The notes under the pieces were generated by a model that worked only from the letters and a program-made list of their open reading frames with translations, did no database searches and was not told the origin of the DNA. Positions 45,753 through 56,258 of a stretch of 64,000 bases of DNA are shown here, piece after piece. Each line of letters begins with the position of its first letter. Positions within the stretch are counted from its first letter, which is position 1. This DNA comes from Diphasiastrum complanatum (lineage: Eukaryota > Streptophyta > Lycopodiopsida > Lycopodiales > Lycopodiaceae), in contig CM055100.1 in assembly GCA_029204225.1 (NCBI GenBank), positions 7,456,713 through 7,520,712 on the forward strand. Direction: 5' to 3'. Position numbers and translations under genes: made by a program.

Positions 45753-46444
45753 GGTAGTAGTGATTCTAGATTGTTTTGGCAAGTTTAAAAATTTTGGCAT
45801 GAACTCGAGAGCAGGAATCTAGAATGAATTCGTGGAGAGAAGGGTGAAGGTCTATATATAGACTTTTTTTGGTCAGGAATTCGCAACTCTACCCAGAAAT
45901 TGTCCTCAGTGTCCACGACTTCCTAATGATGGTCGCGTATTTACAGGTAGTGTTGTCGACGAATTTCTGTAAGTGATTTTTGTATCTCAAAATAGGAAAA
46001 ATGTCTGACAGAACAAAAATGTGTCTGATCAGAATTCGCGAAGATGACAGAGAGATCGTGGAGATTATTTTGAACTTCAACGAATTGTCTGCGAATTCTG
46101 TCAGTGGGTATATGATGCAAAAAACTAACTTTTTTTTATTTCTGGAAAGTTTTGTCTTTGAGACAAAATTCGTGGAGGCTAAAAATGAATCGTGCACTGT
46201 AAAAAAGAGGTAAGGCGAATTCTATCTGAGATGGTGGTGAGACAAATATTTTGAAAAGAATGACTTTTGTGGTTTTTCTCAAAACAAAAAAAAACTAATT
46301 GTATGCCTGATCTAATAGTATCTTGAAGGTGTGAACAAGAAAATACAACAAAAAATTGTTGAAATGGCAAGCAGGCAGTAAAGAAAAGTAAAGAAGAATA
46401 GTAGGAAAGAAAACAACTAATACATATCAAGATAAAAAAAGGGC
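45753..46444. other. Non-coding segment rich in GAATTCG words
   Basis: Lies between the gypsy-3 integrase end and the unknown ORF. GAATTCG or GAATTC with flanking GCG/GTG recurs at about 45,833, 45,882, 46,033, 46,092, 46,165 and 46,216. Confidence 0.5.
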
Positions 46445-47330
46445 TCATTGTACTTTTTCAGTCTGCTCCCATTTTGTCTAGGATATTGCCTTAAGGGTTT
46501 GGAGTTGTACATATCCAGAGGCAAAGATTTTTTAAAAGACATAAGGACCTTGGCCAAAAAATTTCAGTTTGTCTTTACAGGCTTTGGCTTGGTAGAGCGG
46601 GAACTTATCTCCGACCTGAAACTCTTTGAGTTTTAAGGATCGATCATGCCATGTTTTTTGTTGACGTTTGTGGACTTGTTGAGCATGGATGCTGATCCGA
46701 CGTGTTTCACACAGTTGTTCCAGATGGAATAATCTGTTTGCTAGGATCCGTCGATTATCTAGCTCAAGATTATAGGCTACTCAAAGGGATGGAATATGGA
46801 ATTCCACAAGCATCACGGATTCTTGGCCATATGCTAGCTAAAAAGGGATTAAGTCTGTAGCTCTATTTGGGGTGGTGTGATAAGCCCATAGAGCAGCATG
46901 AAATTTTAGTTCCCAATCAGATCGGCTGGATTCGACGGTTTTAGTGAGAATTCCACATAGGATTTTATTGGTGGATTATGCCTTGCCATTACACCTTGGA
47001 TAGTATGGGGAACTTTTACGATGTACCACAAAAAATTTGGAAAGAAGATATGCTATGATAGAGTTAAGAAAATGTGTACCCCTATCACTGATAAGTTCTA
47101 GAGGACATCCGAAACGAACGATAACCTATTCATAGAGAAATTTTGCGTCATGTTCGATAATGACATTAAGTTTCTTAAAATTGACACAGATCTGGAGCTT
47201 TTCCATTTTTTTTAGGAACGATGACGATTGGGAAGACCCACTAAGTATGTTCAATTTCATAGATGAATCCTGAATCACAAGCGTTGGAGTTCTTCTTTGA
47301 TTTTGGCCTTGTAGATCAGATTGCATCGGT
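46445..47330 (-). pseudogene. Gypsy-3 pol relics (RT start; integrase C-terminus)
   Basis: 47,330-47,120 preserves the RT start in mixed frames (a KKNGK-like segment, then ICVNFKKLN). 46,700-46,445 reads KRQQKTWHDRSLKLKEFQV, GDKFPLYQAKACKDKL and FFGQGPYVF with two stops, the integrase C-terminal core. The catalytic parts between them are missing or unrecognisable. Confidence 0.75.
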
Positions 47331-47989
47331 AGGGACGACTACTAGTTGGCCTTGCACCCGGTTTAAGGGAAATACGATGCACAACTACTTGGGGTGAGAA
47401 GCCTTTCATGTCTTTATAGGACCAAGCAAAGCCATGCAACATTTAGTAACTCATTATTGTGTGGAAGAATATCAATAAAATTGATATTGATGGTAGGTGT
47501 ATCAAGATCAGGTAATTGTTCGTGATCGATCAGGGGTGGAGAGGTACAATCATCCTGATGTTGAGCACAGTAATTGGCATTCACACAATCAATGGTAGCT
47601 AAACTATGACTCTAGTTTATGATATCAATAGATTTAACATAATGACCGTTTTCATGGCTGGACTGGTATGGCTCAAACACTGAATGAGTGAAAACATCCT
47701 CGTATTGCTGGGAGTTGATGTGCGGCATATACAACTTGGTTTGGATTGTAAGCTTGGGCATTGGGATCCACTGTTTGAGCAATATGATCATATGTATAAT
47801 AAACAACCGTTTCAATAGGGTATTGCAGTTCAGTACTATCTTCCACATAGTAGGTTGTTGGATCGATGGTATTTGGATCAAGATAATGTATAGCTTGTTG
47901 TGGAGCAGGTTGGTTAACGACAAACTGCTAATGTGGGGGTTGGTACTGATTCGGTGCAGTTGGTCGTGGTAGGTATACCCCTGGTCATG

Positions 47990-48875
47990 GCATCGGCTAT
48001 TGTGGAGAATAGGGACGGTATGCTCGATAGATGGTGGGTCTGGTTGCTGTTGGAAAATGGTTTCGCAGTTGAGGGCATTCATTAGCAGCATGATGTTGTG
48101 AGCAGATTGGACACCATACATTTTCTCTTGCTAGAAAGGATTTCTCAGCAATCTGTTTCATGGCGGTTTGGAAATCGACAGTGAGTTTATCCATATGAGA
48201 TTGTTGAGCTTTTTGCCAGGTTTCCATTTGATGCAGAAGTTCAGAAGATTGGGCAACATTGTCAGACTTCGAGTGATTAGGACGGTCGGGCTTCTTAGAT
48301 TTCTTTTCACGATGGTCAAAGTCACCGTCGGAACCTTCGTCTTCCTCACAGATAGCATCAGTCATTACATCTTTAAGTTGATCATAAAGGTCAACTGGTT
48401 TGAGTTTACGACGGATGTTTTTAGGCAATCCAACCACGAACAGTTTTATGGCCATACGTTTGGTGATATTTTCATCAACGCATTCTACTTTGAGATGTTT
48501 AAAACGCTCAATGTAGTTTCAAACAGACTCATCACGTCGCATCTTGATATGGGTGATTTGGATGAATGGGCTCTGAGTCAGTTTAGATGGTTTAAAATGC
48601 TTAATGAGGCCATCTTTGAGAGTGGTCCAGGAAGCCAGATCAGGAGTTTCGAGGTTTAGGTACCACTCTTTGGCTATTCCATAGAGTACCGTGGGGGATA
48701 GGTGAAGCTTTTCAGTTTCTGAGGTATCTCCATGGAAACGGCATGCATTATCAAAGTCTTGGAGAAATCGGACTAGGTCAGAGTCTCTATCGTACTTTGG
48801 TGCATCGATTCGTGGAATTCTGCGCTCTAGTCATGGAGTCGCAGGGTTGGAAGATTCAGCACAATCACGAGACAT
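47990..48875 (-). pseudogene. Gypsy-3 gag
   Basis: MSRDCAESSNPATP, a stop, then IPRIDAPKYDRDSDLVRFL, CRFHGDTSETEKLHL and EWYLNLETPDLASW, the retrotransposon gag fold. After one more stop, 48,455-47,997 is open: KLFVVGLPKNIRRKL, an acidic stretch, and a knuckle-like CPICSQHHAANECP. Confidence 0.85.
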
Positions 48876-49975
48876 GATGCAGAGTGTGGATGAGAGTAAT
48901 AGTACAGATGATCAGGTCAGTACTGTACTTGGCAAAAAGACAAAAAGATATTTTGCTTGTTTTGTAAATAGCCTAACCACTAGGAAACTGACTAGAATTA
49001 TCGAAAATAGCTTCATGTAAGAAATCTACTGATCAATCTACTGAGTACGCATGCAACATGCATCCAAGCATGCATACAGGTCTATCCATACATTTCCATC
49101 AATAGACAAGCACTACACTGAGTTGCATGCATGCATCAGAACATTTCAAAAAATTTGCAAATTCTAGTTCAAAAATTGCCAAACTCCTCGCAATTGATCT
49201 GTAAGCCAAAAAGTGGTCAAAAACATCATCAGACATCAATACTTCCAGATAATAGAATTTGCGGACAGGCTGAAAAATCGTGGACAGACAGATAAATCGA
49301 ACTGTGGGACTCACGAATTCTGATAGGGAGTGATGTAAATTTTTCATATTTTTTGAAATTTTTTTGTATTGGTAGAATTTGCGGGTGGATAGAGAATTCA
49401 TGCTCACTGAGGGCTATTTCGTAGGTTGGATGGCGATTTCTGATACAGAGGTTTTACTGACAGATAGGGAATATGGGAAAAAGATTACTTTTTGACAGAA
49501 AACAGAAAAGATCTCTGAGATAGAATTTGCGAAGCTACTGGAGGACTAATCTTGATTAGATCTAGCCTCAATGAAGCCGACTAATTCTAAGACAAAGATT
49601 TGGGTGAGAAATAAGGGATTTTGACAGTATATCAGGCTGTTTTCTCATAATCTGATTGTGGTCAGAATTCATGGAGGTGATAAAATGAAAGATCAGGGTC
49701 TGTTAGGGCTGCAGATAGACCGACAAATTCTGATATACCTATTTGATTCGAAAAAATGTCACTTGGGTCACTTCTTTTCAAAGAAAATGCCCAAGTTGAC
49801 ACTTTTGTTGCTTCCCTCCGGCTTGATATGTTGCTCCGCAGCTTGTGTAGGACCTGAAGAGAAGACTCGTGTTGTGGTTGGAAAATAGAAAGCAAGCAAG
49901 CAAACAAACAAACACACAACATAGAGATGAAAAAACAAAAGAAAAAGAAGCTAGGTAAAAAAATGCTTAAAAAGC
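48876..49975. other. Gypsy-3 leader, non-coding
   Basis: Between the primer site and gag. Contains recurrent GAATT(C/T)G(C/T)GG-type words (about 49,253, 49,313, 49,375, 49,398, 49,531, 49,662, 49,715), like those at 45.8-46.2 kb. Confidence 0.6.
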
Positions 49976-49989
49976 GGCAACGGCGCCAA
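49976..49989 (-). other. Gypsy-3 primer binding site
   Basis: TTGGCGCCGTTGCC on the minus strand, the complement expected for a tRNA-Asp 3' end in Athila/Tat-type elements. Confidence 0.85.
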
Positions 49990-50793
49990 TGTTGGAAGTA
50001 AATCTTGTTTGTGTGTGTTGGCTAGATCTACTCACGATGCGGTGTACTTTCTAAGTTTCTACCAAGCTTCAAATGGAAATGCGAAAATAAAGAACAATGA
50101 CGAAACACTAAGGCTTACCCAACTAGTGCTCGGAACGGAAATAAAACTACCTAAGATGTCAAAATACAAAACCTTACTAAGGCTTACCCAACTAGCAAGG
50201 TGATTAAACTAAATCCTAGATTAACACCCAAAGGGATTGAGAATGATAGAATGCGGCTAAACTAAGCATAAAGCGATTAAAAACATGCCACAATTAAAAC
50301 CAATTAAAGGAGGCAAGAGGAGGCCCGAGCACCTTCCCTCAAGCTATGCACCTTCCAATGGGAACACAAGGAAATAGAATGATTTCTTAAATAGAGAGCA
50401 ATTTAGCATAATCTCAAAGTGTTATTTACAAGGCAAATACTTCTCCTTTTATGGCAAGGAGGGTCTTCCATAAGTATCCACTAACTTATGGGACTAATCT
50501 ATTTTTAGCCTTTCTAGAACTTCTAACTTAGAATTTAGAACTTCAAAGTTTCTTAACTTAGAAAAACTTAAGACAAAATATTTCTAATCTTAAGTTTCCT
50601 AAGTCTAAGTTCTAAGTCTAAGTTTAAGCTATTTTATTATTATTTAAACTTCTACTCATGGGCTTACAAAACACATGCCATGGGAAATTTATTAACAGAC
50701 ACTCATACATGGACTTACAAAACACATGCCACGGAGTTTTATTTTTCTCTGTGTTAGCATTTGTGCTAACACCTAAAGATGAAGATCCAACAA
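49990..50793 (-). repeat. Gypsy-3 5' LTR
   Basis: 804 bp with TGTTGG...CCAACA ends, adjoining the primer site on its lower side. A small hairpin (GTGTTAGCATTTGTGCTAACAC-like) lies near 50,750-50,772. Confidence 0.8.
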
Positions 50794-50808
50794 TTGCCAG
50801 AAAAACTA

Positions 50809-51415
50809 TAGTTGCTAGGGAGTAGGAACGTGGTGGGAACATGACCCCTAGGAACGAGAATGTTTTCGAGAACTTGGGAATGCCATGTCATTAATTTCAA
50901 GTTTAAAAAATCTACAAAAAGCAAGAAAAATATGAGAATTTTTATAGCAAACTTCCAAGGTCATGCAAGAGTCTGATTATAGATCGTAAACATAGAAAGT
51001 TAGAAACTTAAATAATAATATAAAAAAACTTGAAATGGCAGCGGAAGGAAGAGCCGTCAACCTTGGGCGACAGTAGACTTTGTTCAGCTATAGCAAAGGG
51101 TCACTTGTGTGGGTGGAACTTGGGCCTTTGGCAATACTGGCATGTATAAGAGGCCAATGCACCTTGGAAGTGGGCAGCTCGAGCATGTACTAGAGGCAGC
51201 CATAGCAAAATCAGCTCAAAAAGATTTGATTTTTGTTTTCTAGGTTAGGAACGTGTTCCCAAACTCGGGAACGTGGGAGGAAATGCCTAGGAACGCATTC
51301 CCAATGCTTTGGGAATGTTTCCACGCATTCTCATCCACGTTCCCACATGAGTGGCTTGGTGGAAACAACTACCTTGCATTCCAAAGGGGTGGGAACGTGT
51401 TCTCTAGTAACTATG
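50809..51415. mobile_element. Candidate hAT-type MITE
   Basis: Left end ATAGTTGCTAGGGAGTAGG and right end CTCTAGTAACTATG are imperfect inverted repeats. Flanks GAAAAACT (50,801-50,808) and GAAAAAAT (51,416-51,423) agree at 7 of 8 positions. The interior is rich in GGAACGTG/GTTCCC words and has no transposase. The exact ends are uncertain by one base. Confidence 0.5.
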
Positions 51416-51511
51416 GAAAAAATGCCCTCCTAAAGAAAACAACAACAAAAGAAAACAAATCGTAAAAATTAAATAAACACTCCCATTGAGGCAAGAAGTG
51501 CTTTGATACCA

Positions 51512-51819
51512 AGTTATAGACTCTGTGGATATTGTACAATGAAGCATAAATGATTATAATAGACACGATCAAACAATCTCCCACGAAGAATGGCCAAGAG
51601 GATTTGATATAATCAATGGCTATAGCCCTACAAGCAATAGCAAAGGGTTTTCCCACGAAGAGCCCAAGCAATACTAATAAGCCAAATAATCATCAATTGA
51701 TGAATCCTAAATGATAGTCCTATATATACTATCTAGAGGCCCTTAGTGAAACCTTCTAAAGAATAGGGCAACTTAGGGTATCTGGGTCCCATAAGGAAAT
51801 GCTCTTAAAAAAGGTAACT
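51512..51819 (-). repeat. Candidate LTR with AGTTA/TAACT ends
   Basis: On the minus strand, a sequence ending CTATAACT is followed directly by TGGTATCAAAGC (51,511-51,500), a near-match to the initiator tRNA primer site. The plus-strand ends are AGTTATAGACTC and GTAACT, very like gypsy-1 LTR ends (AGTTATGGACTC, GTAACT). The other LTR was not found. Confidence 0.45.
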
Positions 51820-52394
51820 AGCCCAATACCTAAGGGTATACTAGTTGGCGGCTGTTTATAGTATATAGTTGTTACCCATATATAAGCATATATATTCACA
51901 CGGACTATGGATTTTCATTGATACTATTTGTCGTTTTGACCATATACTTTGGGCCATGGGTCCATTTATTATTTGAAATTGGTAGACTGATTTGTGGGCC
52001 AAGCCATGTGGTCATTATTGCCTTAGACAATATAACCTGGCCATGAGCCTCATTATTGATGGTCAATTGTTTGGAAAGTAGCCTAAGACTAGCCTAGCGA
52101 AGTTCTAAGTTACATCTAACTTGTGATTAGAAGACTACCATTACATTACATCATTTTGTCATTGATTATCAATGTTATGTTTTGTCCTTTTAGTCATTAA
52201 ACTTGGTGAATGTCCTTTGATGTATGTGATGTTTTGCCAATAAGCCATAATATATTCAATGAGGACGATCTTCAAATGTTATAGGAATATCATTATGAAT
52301 CGTTTGTCGATGGAGAGCCAGAAGTTGAGAATGGGAGATGACATCAAAGTGTTAATAGAAAGGATGTGAATACACCACTTTTTTCATGTCCTTA

Positions 52395-53290
52395 ACGCAT
52401 TTAATGATTCTCATTCTTCTGGAACCTTTCATATTAGAGCAAAAATTAATGGAAGAGAAATTTATATTTTAAGCGATAGTAGGAGCATCCATAATTTCTT
52501 CAACAGCCGTTCAGTTAGGAGTTGTGACTTATCAATCATGAAGACTCCAAAGATATTGTGTATCCATATTGCTGATAGAAATTTTGTCGCTTGCAATAAA
52601 AGAATCCAAGATTTGGATGGGTAACTATGAGCTAAAACTGTATGTCGATGATATGGGACTTATTGACATGATACTTGGTGTCGCGAATGGTTACAAACAT
52701 TGGTTGGTTACCTTTAACTTCAAGCATGGAACAATGGAGTTCAAGCAGTCAAGAAACGAATTTTAATTTAGTAGTTCCAAGAAAGAACAATCCATACGAC
52801 TGATTACCAAGGCACAAGCTCAACACATATCTTGTAAGCATGTAGATATATGTTTATTTTGGAAATTGAGATGGATGATGGCAAAATCAAATAAGTTAAT
52901 GTGAACCTGATGAACTCGAAGGTACAACGAGTTTTGAATAAGTTTAAAGATGTGTTTCCAAGCACATTATCGAAAGGGGATCCTCCAACAAGATTCGTGG
53001 ATCATCTCATAGAACTAGAACTAGGTTTGAAGGCCTATCAACATTTCTCCTTATAGATTATCAAAATTGAAAAGAAAAGAAGTTCGTCAATAGGTCCAGG
53101 AATTAATTGATCAAGAGTTCATCAGTTTAAGTAAATCACCTTTTGCTTCACCAATGCTCCTTGTTTAAAAAAAAAGATGATATTTTTTGAATGTGCATAG
53201 ATTATCGAACACACGACGAGTTAATCAACAATGGTAGATTTTCAATTCCTCGTGTTGTATATCGGAGGATAATCTAGATAACATTGTCAA
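52395..53290 (+). pseudogene. Gypsy-4 protease-RT fragment
   Basis: Reads INGREIYILSDSRSIHNFF (a decayed protease D-S-G site), later RVLNKFKDVFPSTLSKGDPP and VDHLIELELGLKAYQ. Then come ISLSKSPFASPMLL and MCIDYRTHDELINNGRFSIPR, i.e. the start of RT. Many stops and frameshifts; no LTRs found. Confidence 0.8.
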
Positions 53291-53639
53291 TACTTCAAGA
53301 ATTGATGATATATGGCATTTTCCTTTTGATGGTGATGAATTAGAAAAGGGTAATGTATCACAAGAAGAAAAAATTCTTCAAGATTCCAAATACATGGTAT
53401 GTTCTCATACATTATATATTCTAATAAGGACCATGAGAAAAGAGCATGCAAAAAAAAGAGAAAATTTTTGGATGTACCTTGGGATACACATACGTCAATG
53501 ACGTTGTCACTTGAGCCCAAGAAGCCTACCAAGCTCAATAAGAAGTTATTTGACAATGTGAAAAATAACTTGAGTGTCAAGTAAACAAATAAAGTCTAGT
53601 AAAGAGGGAGAAATGAGAGTCTACTCATGAACACAAAGC

Positions 53640-54860
53640 ACCTGATAGGTTTCAAAAAAAATCTTGCACTACGACAAACATGATGGAAAGAAGTATGGCG
53701 TGATGCAATGCAAGGAGAATTAGATTCAATTGGTAAGCATGAGACTTAGGAGATTGTGAGCTTATCAAAAGACAAAAAGCCAATTAGAAATACGTGGGTG
53801 TTTAGTATCAAGTACAATGTGGATGGATCCATATTTAGTTATCCAAGCGCATCTTGTCATCAAAGGACATGCTCAAAACAAAGTCATTGATTACAAGTGG
53901 ACAACTTGGAGGATGATCATTGCATTGATGTCTTATTTTGGATTTAAAAACTCATCAAGTGAATGTCAAACCTATGTTCTTGGATGGATTCCTAGATGAA
54001 GATGCCTATATGCTACAGCGCGAGGGCTATGTTATTAAGAGACAATATACAAAAGTATGCAAGCTTGAGAAAGCTTTATATGGACTCAAACAAGTGCTCA
54101 AGCAAGGTACAAGCATATCGATGACAATTTCTAAACCAGAGAATTGGTAAGGACTTTTTTCAAATTCCAATCTTTACATCTTATCTCAAAATGAAAATGC
54201 TACTTTGGTGGTATTTTACATCGATGATCTAATCATCATGGGAAACAATCTTGAATTAGTGAAATCAATCAAGGAGGATTTATATACTTTCAATCCTAAT
54301 CTTATATTGCCTTGGTGTTGAAGTTAAACAATGTGATCTTGGCATATCTCTTAATCAAAGAAGTGTGTTAATGAACTTTTGAGCTCTTTTGTATGATGAA
54401 ATATTTTTTCATCTCCACTTGAAGTTAATAAGATATGGTCTTTACATGATGGTACTCAACTAATTAGTTCTACGGTACTTAGAAATTGGCTGGAAGTTTG
54501 ATACACCTAACAACTATAAGGCTTGACATAAATCATATAGTTGGTTTAGATAGTCAATTTATGCTTACGCCTACAAAAGACCATTAAAAAGCTGCTAAAC
54601 GCATCTTACGCTATGTCAAAGGTATTATTAACTTTGGATTAGTTTATCAAAGATGCCCTTGTATGCCTACTTTGCTTGGTTATTTACATCATGATTGGGG
54701 AAGATTTATAGATGACATGAAATTTACCTTAGGATATGTCTTTCATTTTGGAAATGGTTATTCTTCTTGGTCAAATAAGAAACAACAAGCTGTTGCACTC
54801 TCTGGAGGTGAAGGGCAAACTCAGTCGCAATGCAGGCTTGCACTAAAGGAAGAACATTGA
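53640..54860 (+). pseudogene. Copia-4 reverse transcriptase-RNase H fragment
   Basis: KPIRNTWVFSIKYNVDGSI and then HQVNVKPMFLDGFLDEDAYM, VCKLEKALYGLKQ and VVFYIDDLIIMGNN (a YVDD variant), all in shifting frames. 54,663-54,857 is RNase H (LGYLHHDWGRFIDDMKFTLGY, VALSGGE). No LTR or gag found. Confidence 0.82.
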
Positions 54861-55904
54861 GTATTCTGGCCAGGCAATCTGTTCAGAAATGTTTACTTTG
54901 GCTAGAAAAATGACAAAGGAAAATTGAAAATGAGCTGAAATAAAGACTAAACTCAGTTATGACAATCAAGTGTCCATGCTACACGACAGCCGAAAACACT
55001 AGGACATATATGAGCACTTCTAAAAACAATCCTTGCTAGATATTCCCTATGAGTAACAAGCATCAGTAGAGTGATCTTGGCAATTTATCTCTGTATTTGC
55101 TGAAAAAAAGTGATTGAAAAATTTCTCTAGGAAACTCACATGCCAGAGCCCATACCATTCCAAAAAGCCTGCCAGAGAGAGGGCCCACTATCATGTGAAA
55201 ACTTGAATCAAAGAATTGCATGCAGCCCACAAATGAGAATCCCTTCATTGCCTTTTTTGGCTACACTGGTCTGACGATATGGGTACATGGAGTGTCTTCA
55301 CAGCAGCATACATACTCGTGATCCAGAGGTGACCTACGGTGTCTCAGAAGTCATAGTGCCACCGGAGCTGAAAATAATAAAAAATTCTATCATTATAAGA
55401 GAATGATACTGGACCTATATAGTGGTGACTTCCGTTCCATGGGAGTTCCTGGCTTTAGATGTCGCTGGATGGGCAGTGATAAACACTTGCTTTAATGTTG
55501 CTTTCCAGCGCTGCATATTCACTCCAACCAACCACACCGGGGACTTTTCCTAGCTCTATAAGGTGAGAAAACAATTTTTGATCATTCTCCAAAAACCTGT
55601 ACTAAGCCTTCAAACAATTTCTATGGCCAATGTACATTATGCTAACTAAAGCTCATACTATAAAAGATTGCGTGTCTACGGCAGCACCCAAGCTACTCTC
55701 AATTTGTTAGGTGAGATGCCATTGTAGTAAATTCCAAGAAAAACCTTTTGATTACTTTTAAATATGCCCAAAAGCCTCACAGGCCTATTCTGGTTTTTGT
55801 TTGCTTAGTCGAGACGCCATTGTAGATTTGCCAAGGCAAACATTTTGAATACTTTCAACATGTTCAAATGCCTCATGTGCCTGTAAAGAACCAATGCAAA
55901 ACTC
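54861..55904. other. Non-coding sequence between copia-4 and the SET gene
   Basis: No ORF or transposon domain was recognised. The 3' UTR of the SET-domain gene should lie in its right part. Confidence 0.45.
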
Positions 55905-56258
55905 TCAGAATATATTCCACTGACTAGAGAGCATAGCACAACTATCACAACATCTTAACGAAGAACAAAAGCCGAGACATTGTGTCCGAAATTTAAGAAT
56001 ACTCAAGTCAACACAGACCAGTCTCATGTGTCGTTTGGCCAGCACTCGAGATAGACCGTATGTATCTGCCCTCTCAGCATGCATTTCCCCAAGACAGTAG
56101 TAAAAGTTCGCAAGCTCCAGTGTAGGTCCAGATGATACTTTCTCTAAGCAGTTTATAATTGTACGACATATTCGTGAACCTTCTTCAGCATCACCCAGTG
56201 CACGACAGCAATTCATAAGAGGAGTCAAGGCATCAAACAGGAGAACATGGAGAGGATG
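55905..56258 (-). CDS. SET gene last visible exon: TPR-like C-terminus
   Basis: HPLHVLLFDALTPLMNCCRAL and GSRICRTIINCLEKV form paired helices like the C-terminal TPR-type region of SMYD proteins. The frame runs on to a stop at 55,905 without an obvious donor; the last 40 codons look less conserved and may be intron read-through. Confidence 0.75.
   Translation of the reverse strand, partial: HPLHVLLFDALTPLMNCCRALGDAEEGSRICRTIINCLEKVSSGPTLELANFYYCLGEMHAERADTYGLSRVLAKRHMRLVCVDLSILKFRTQCLGFCSSLRCCDSCAMLSSQWNIF

Larger units (their letters stand above)
46445..50793 (-). mobile_element. Gypsy-3: degenerate Ty3/gypsy element with tRNA-Asp-type primer site
   Basis: The 5' LTR is 50,793-49,990 (TGTTGGATCTTC to CTTCCAACA, read on the minus strand), followed by the primer site TTGGCGCCGTTGCC (49,989-49,976). 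Next come a 1.1-kb leader, gag from 48,875 and a short RT relic (about 47,330-47,120). The integrase C-terminal region is at about 46,800-46,445. The tRNA-Asp primer type is common in plant Athila/Tat lineages. Most of RT, all RNase H and the integrase core are gone, and no 3' LTR was found. Confidence 0.82.

Noticed and set aside
47612-48121. 169-codon minus-strand ORF next to gypsy-3 gag
   Set aside because: Ile/Thr/Gln/His-rich with no domain; probably a shifted-frame reading of the decayed gag-pol linker.
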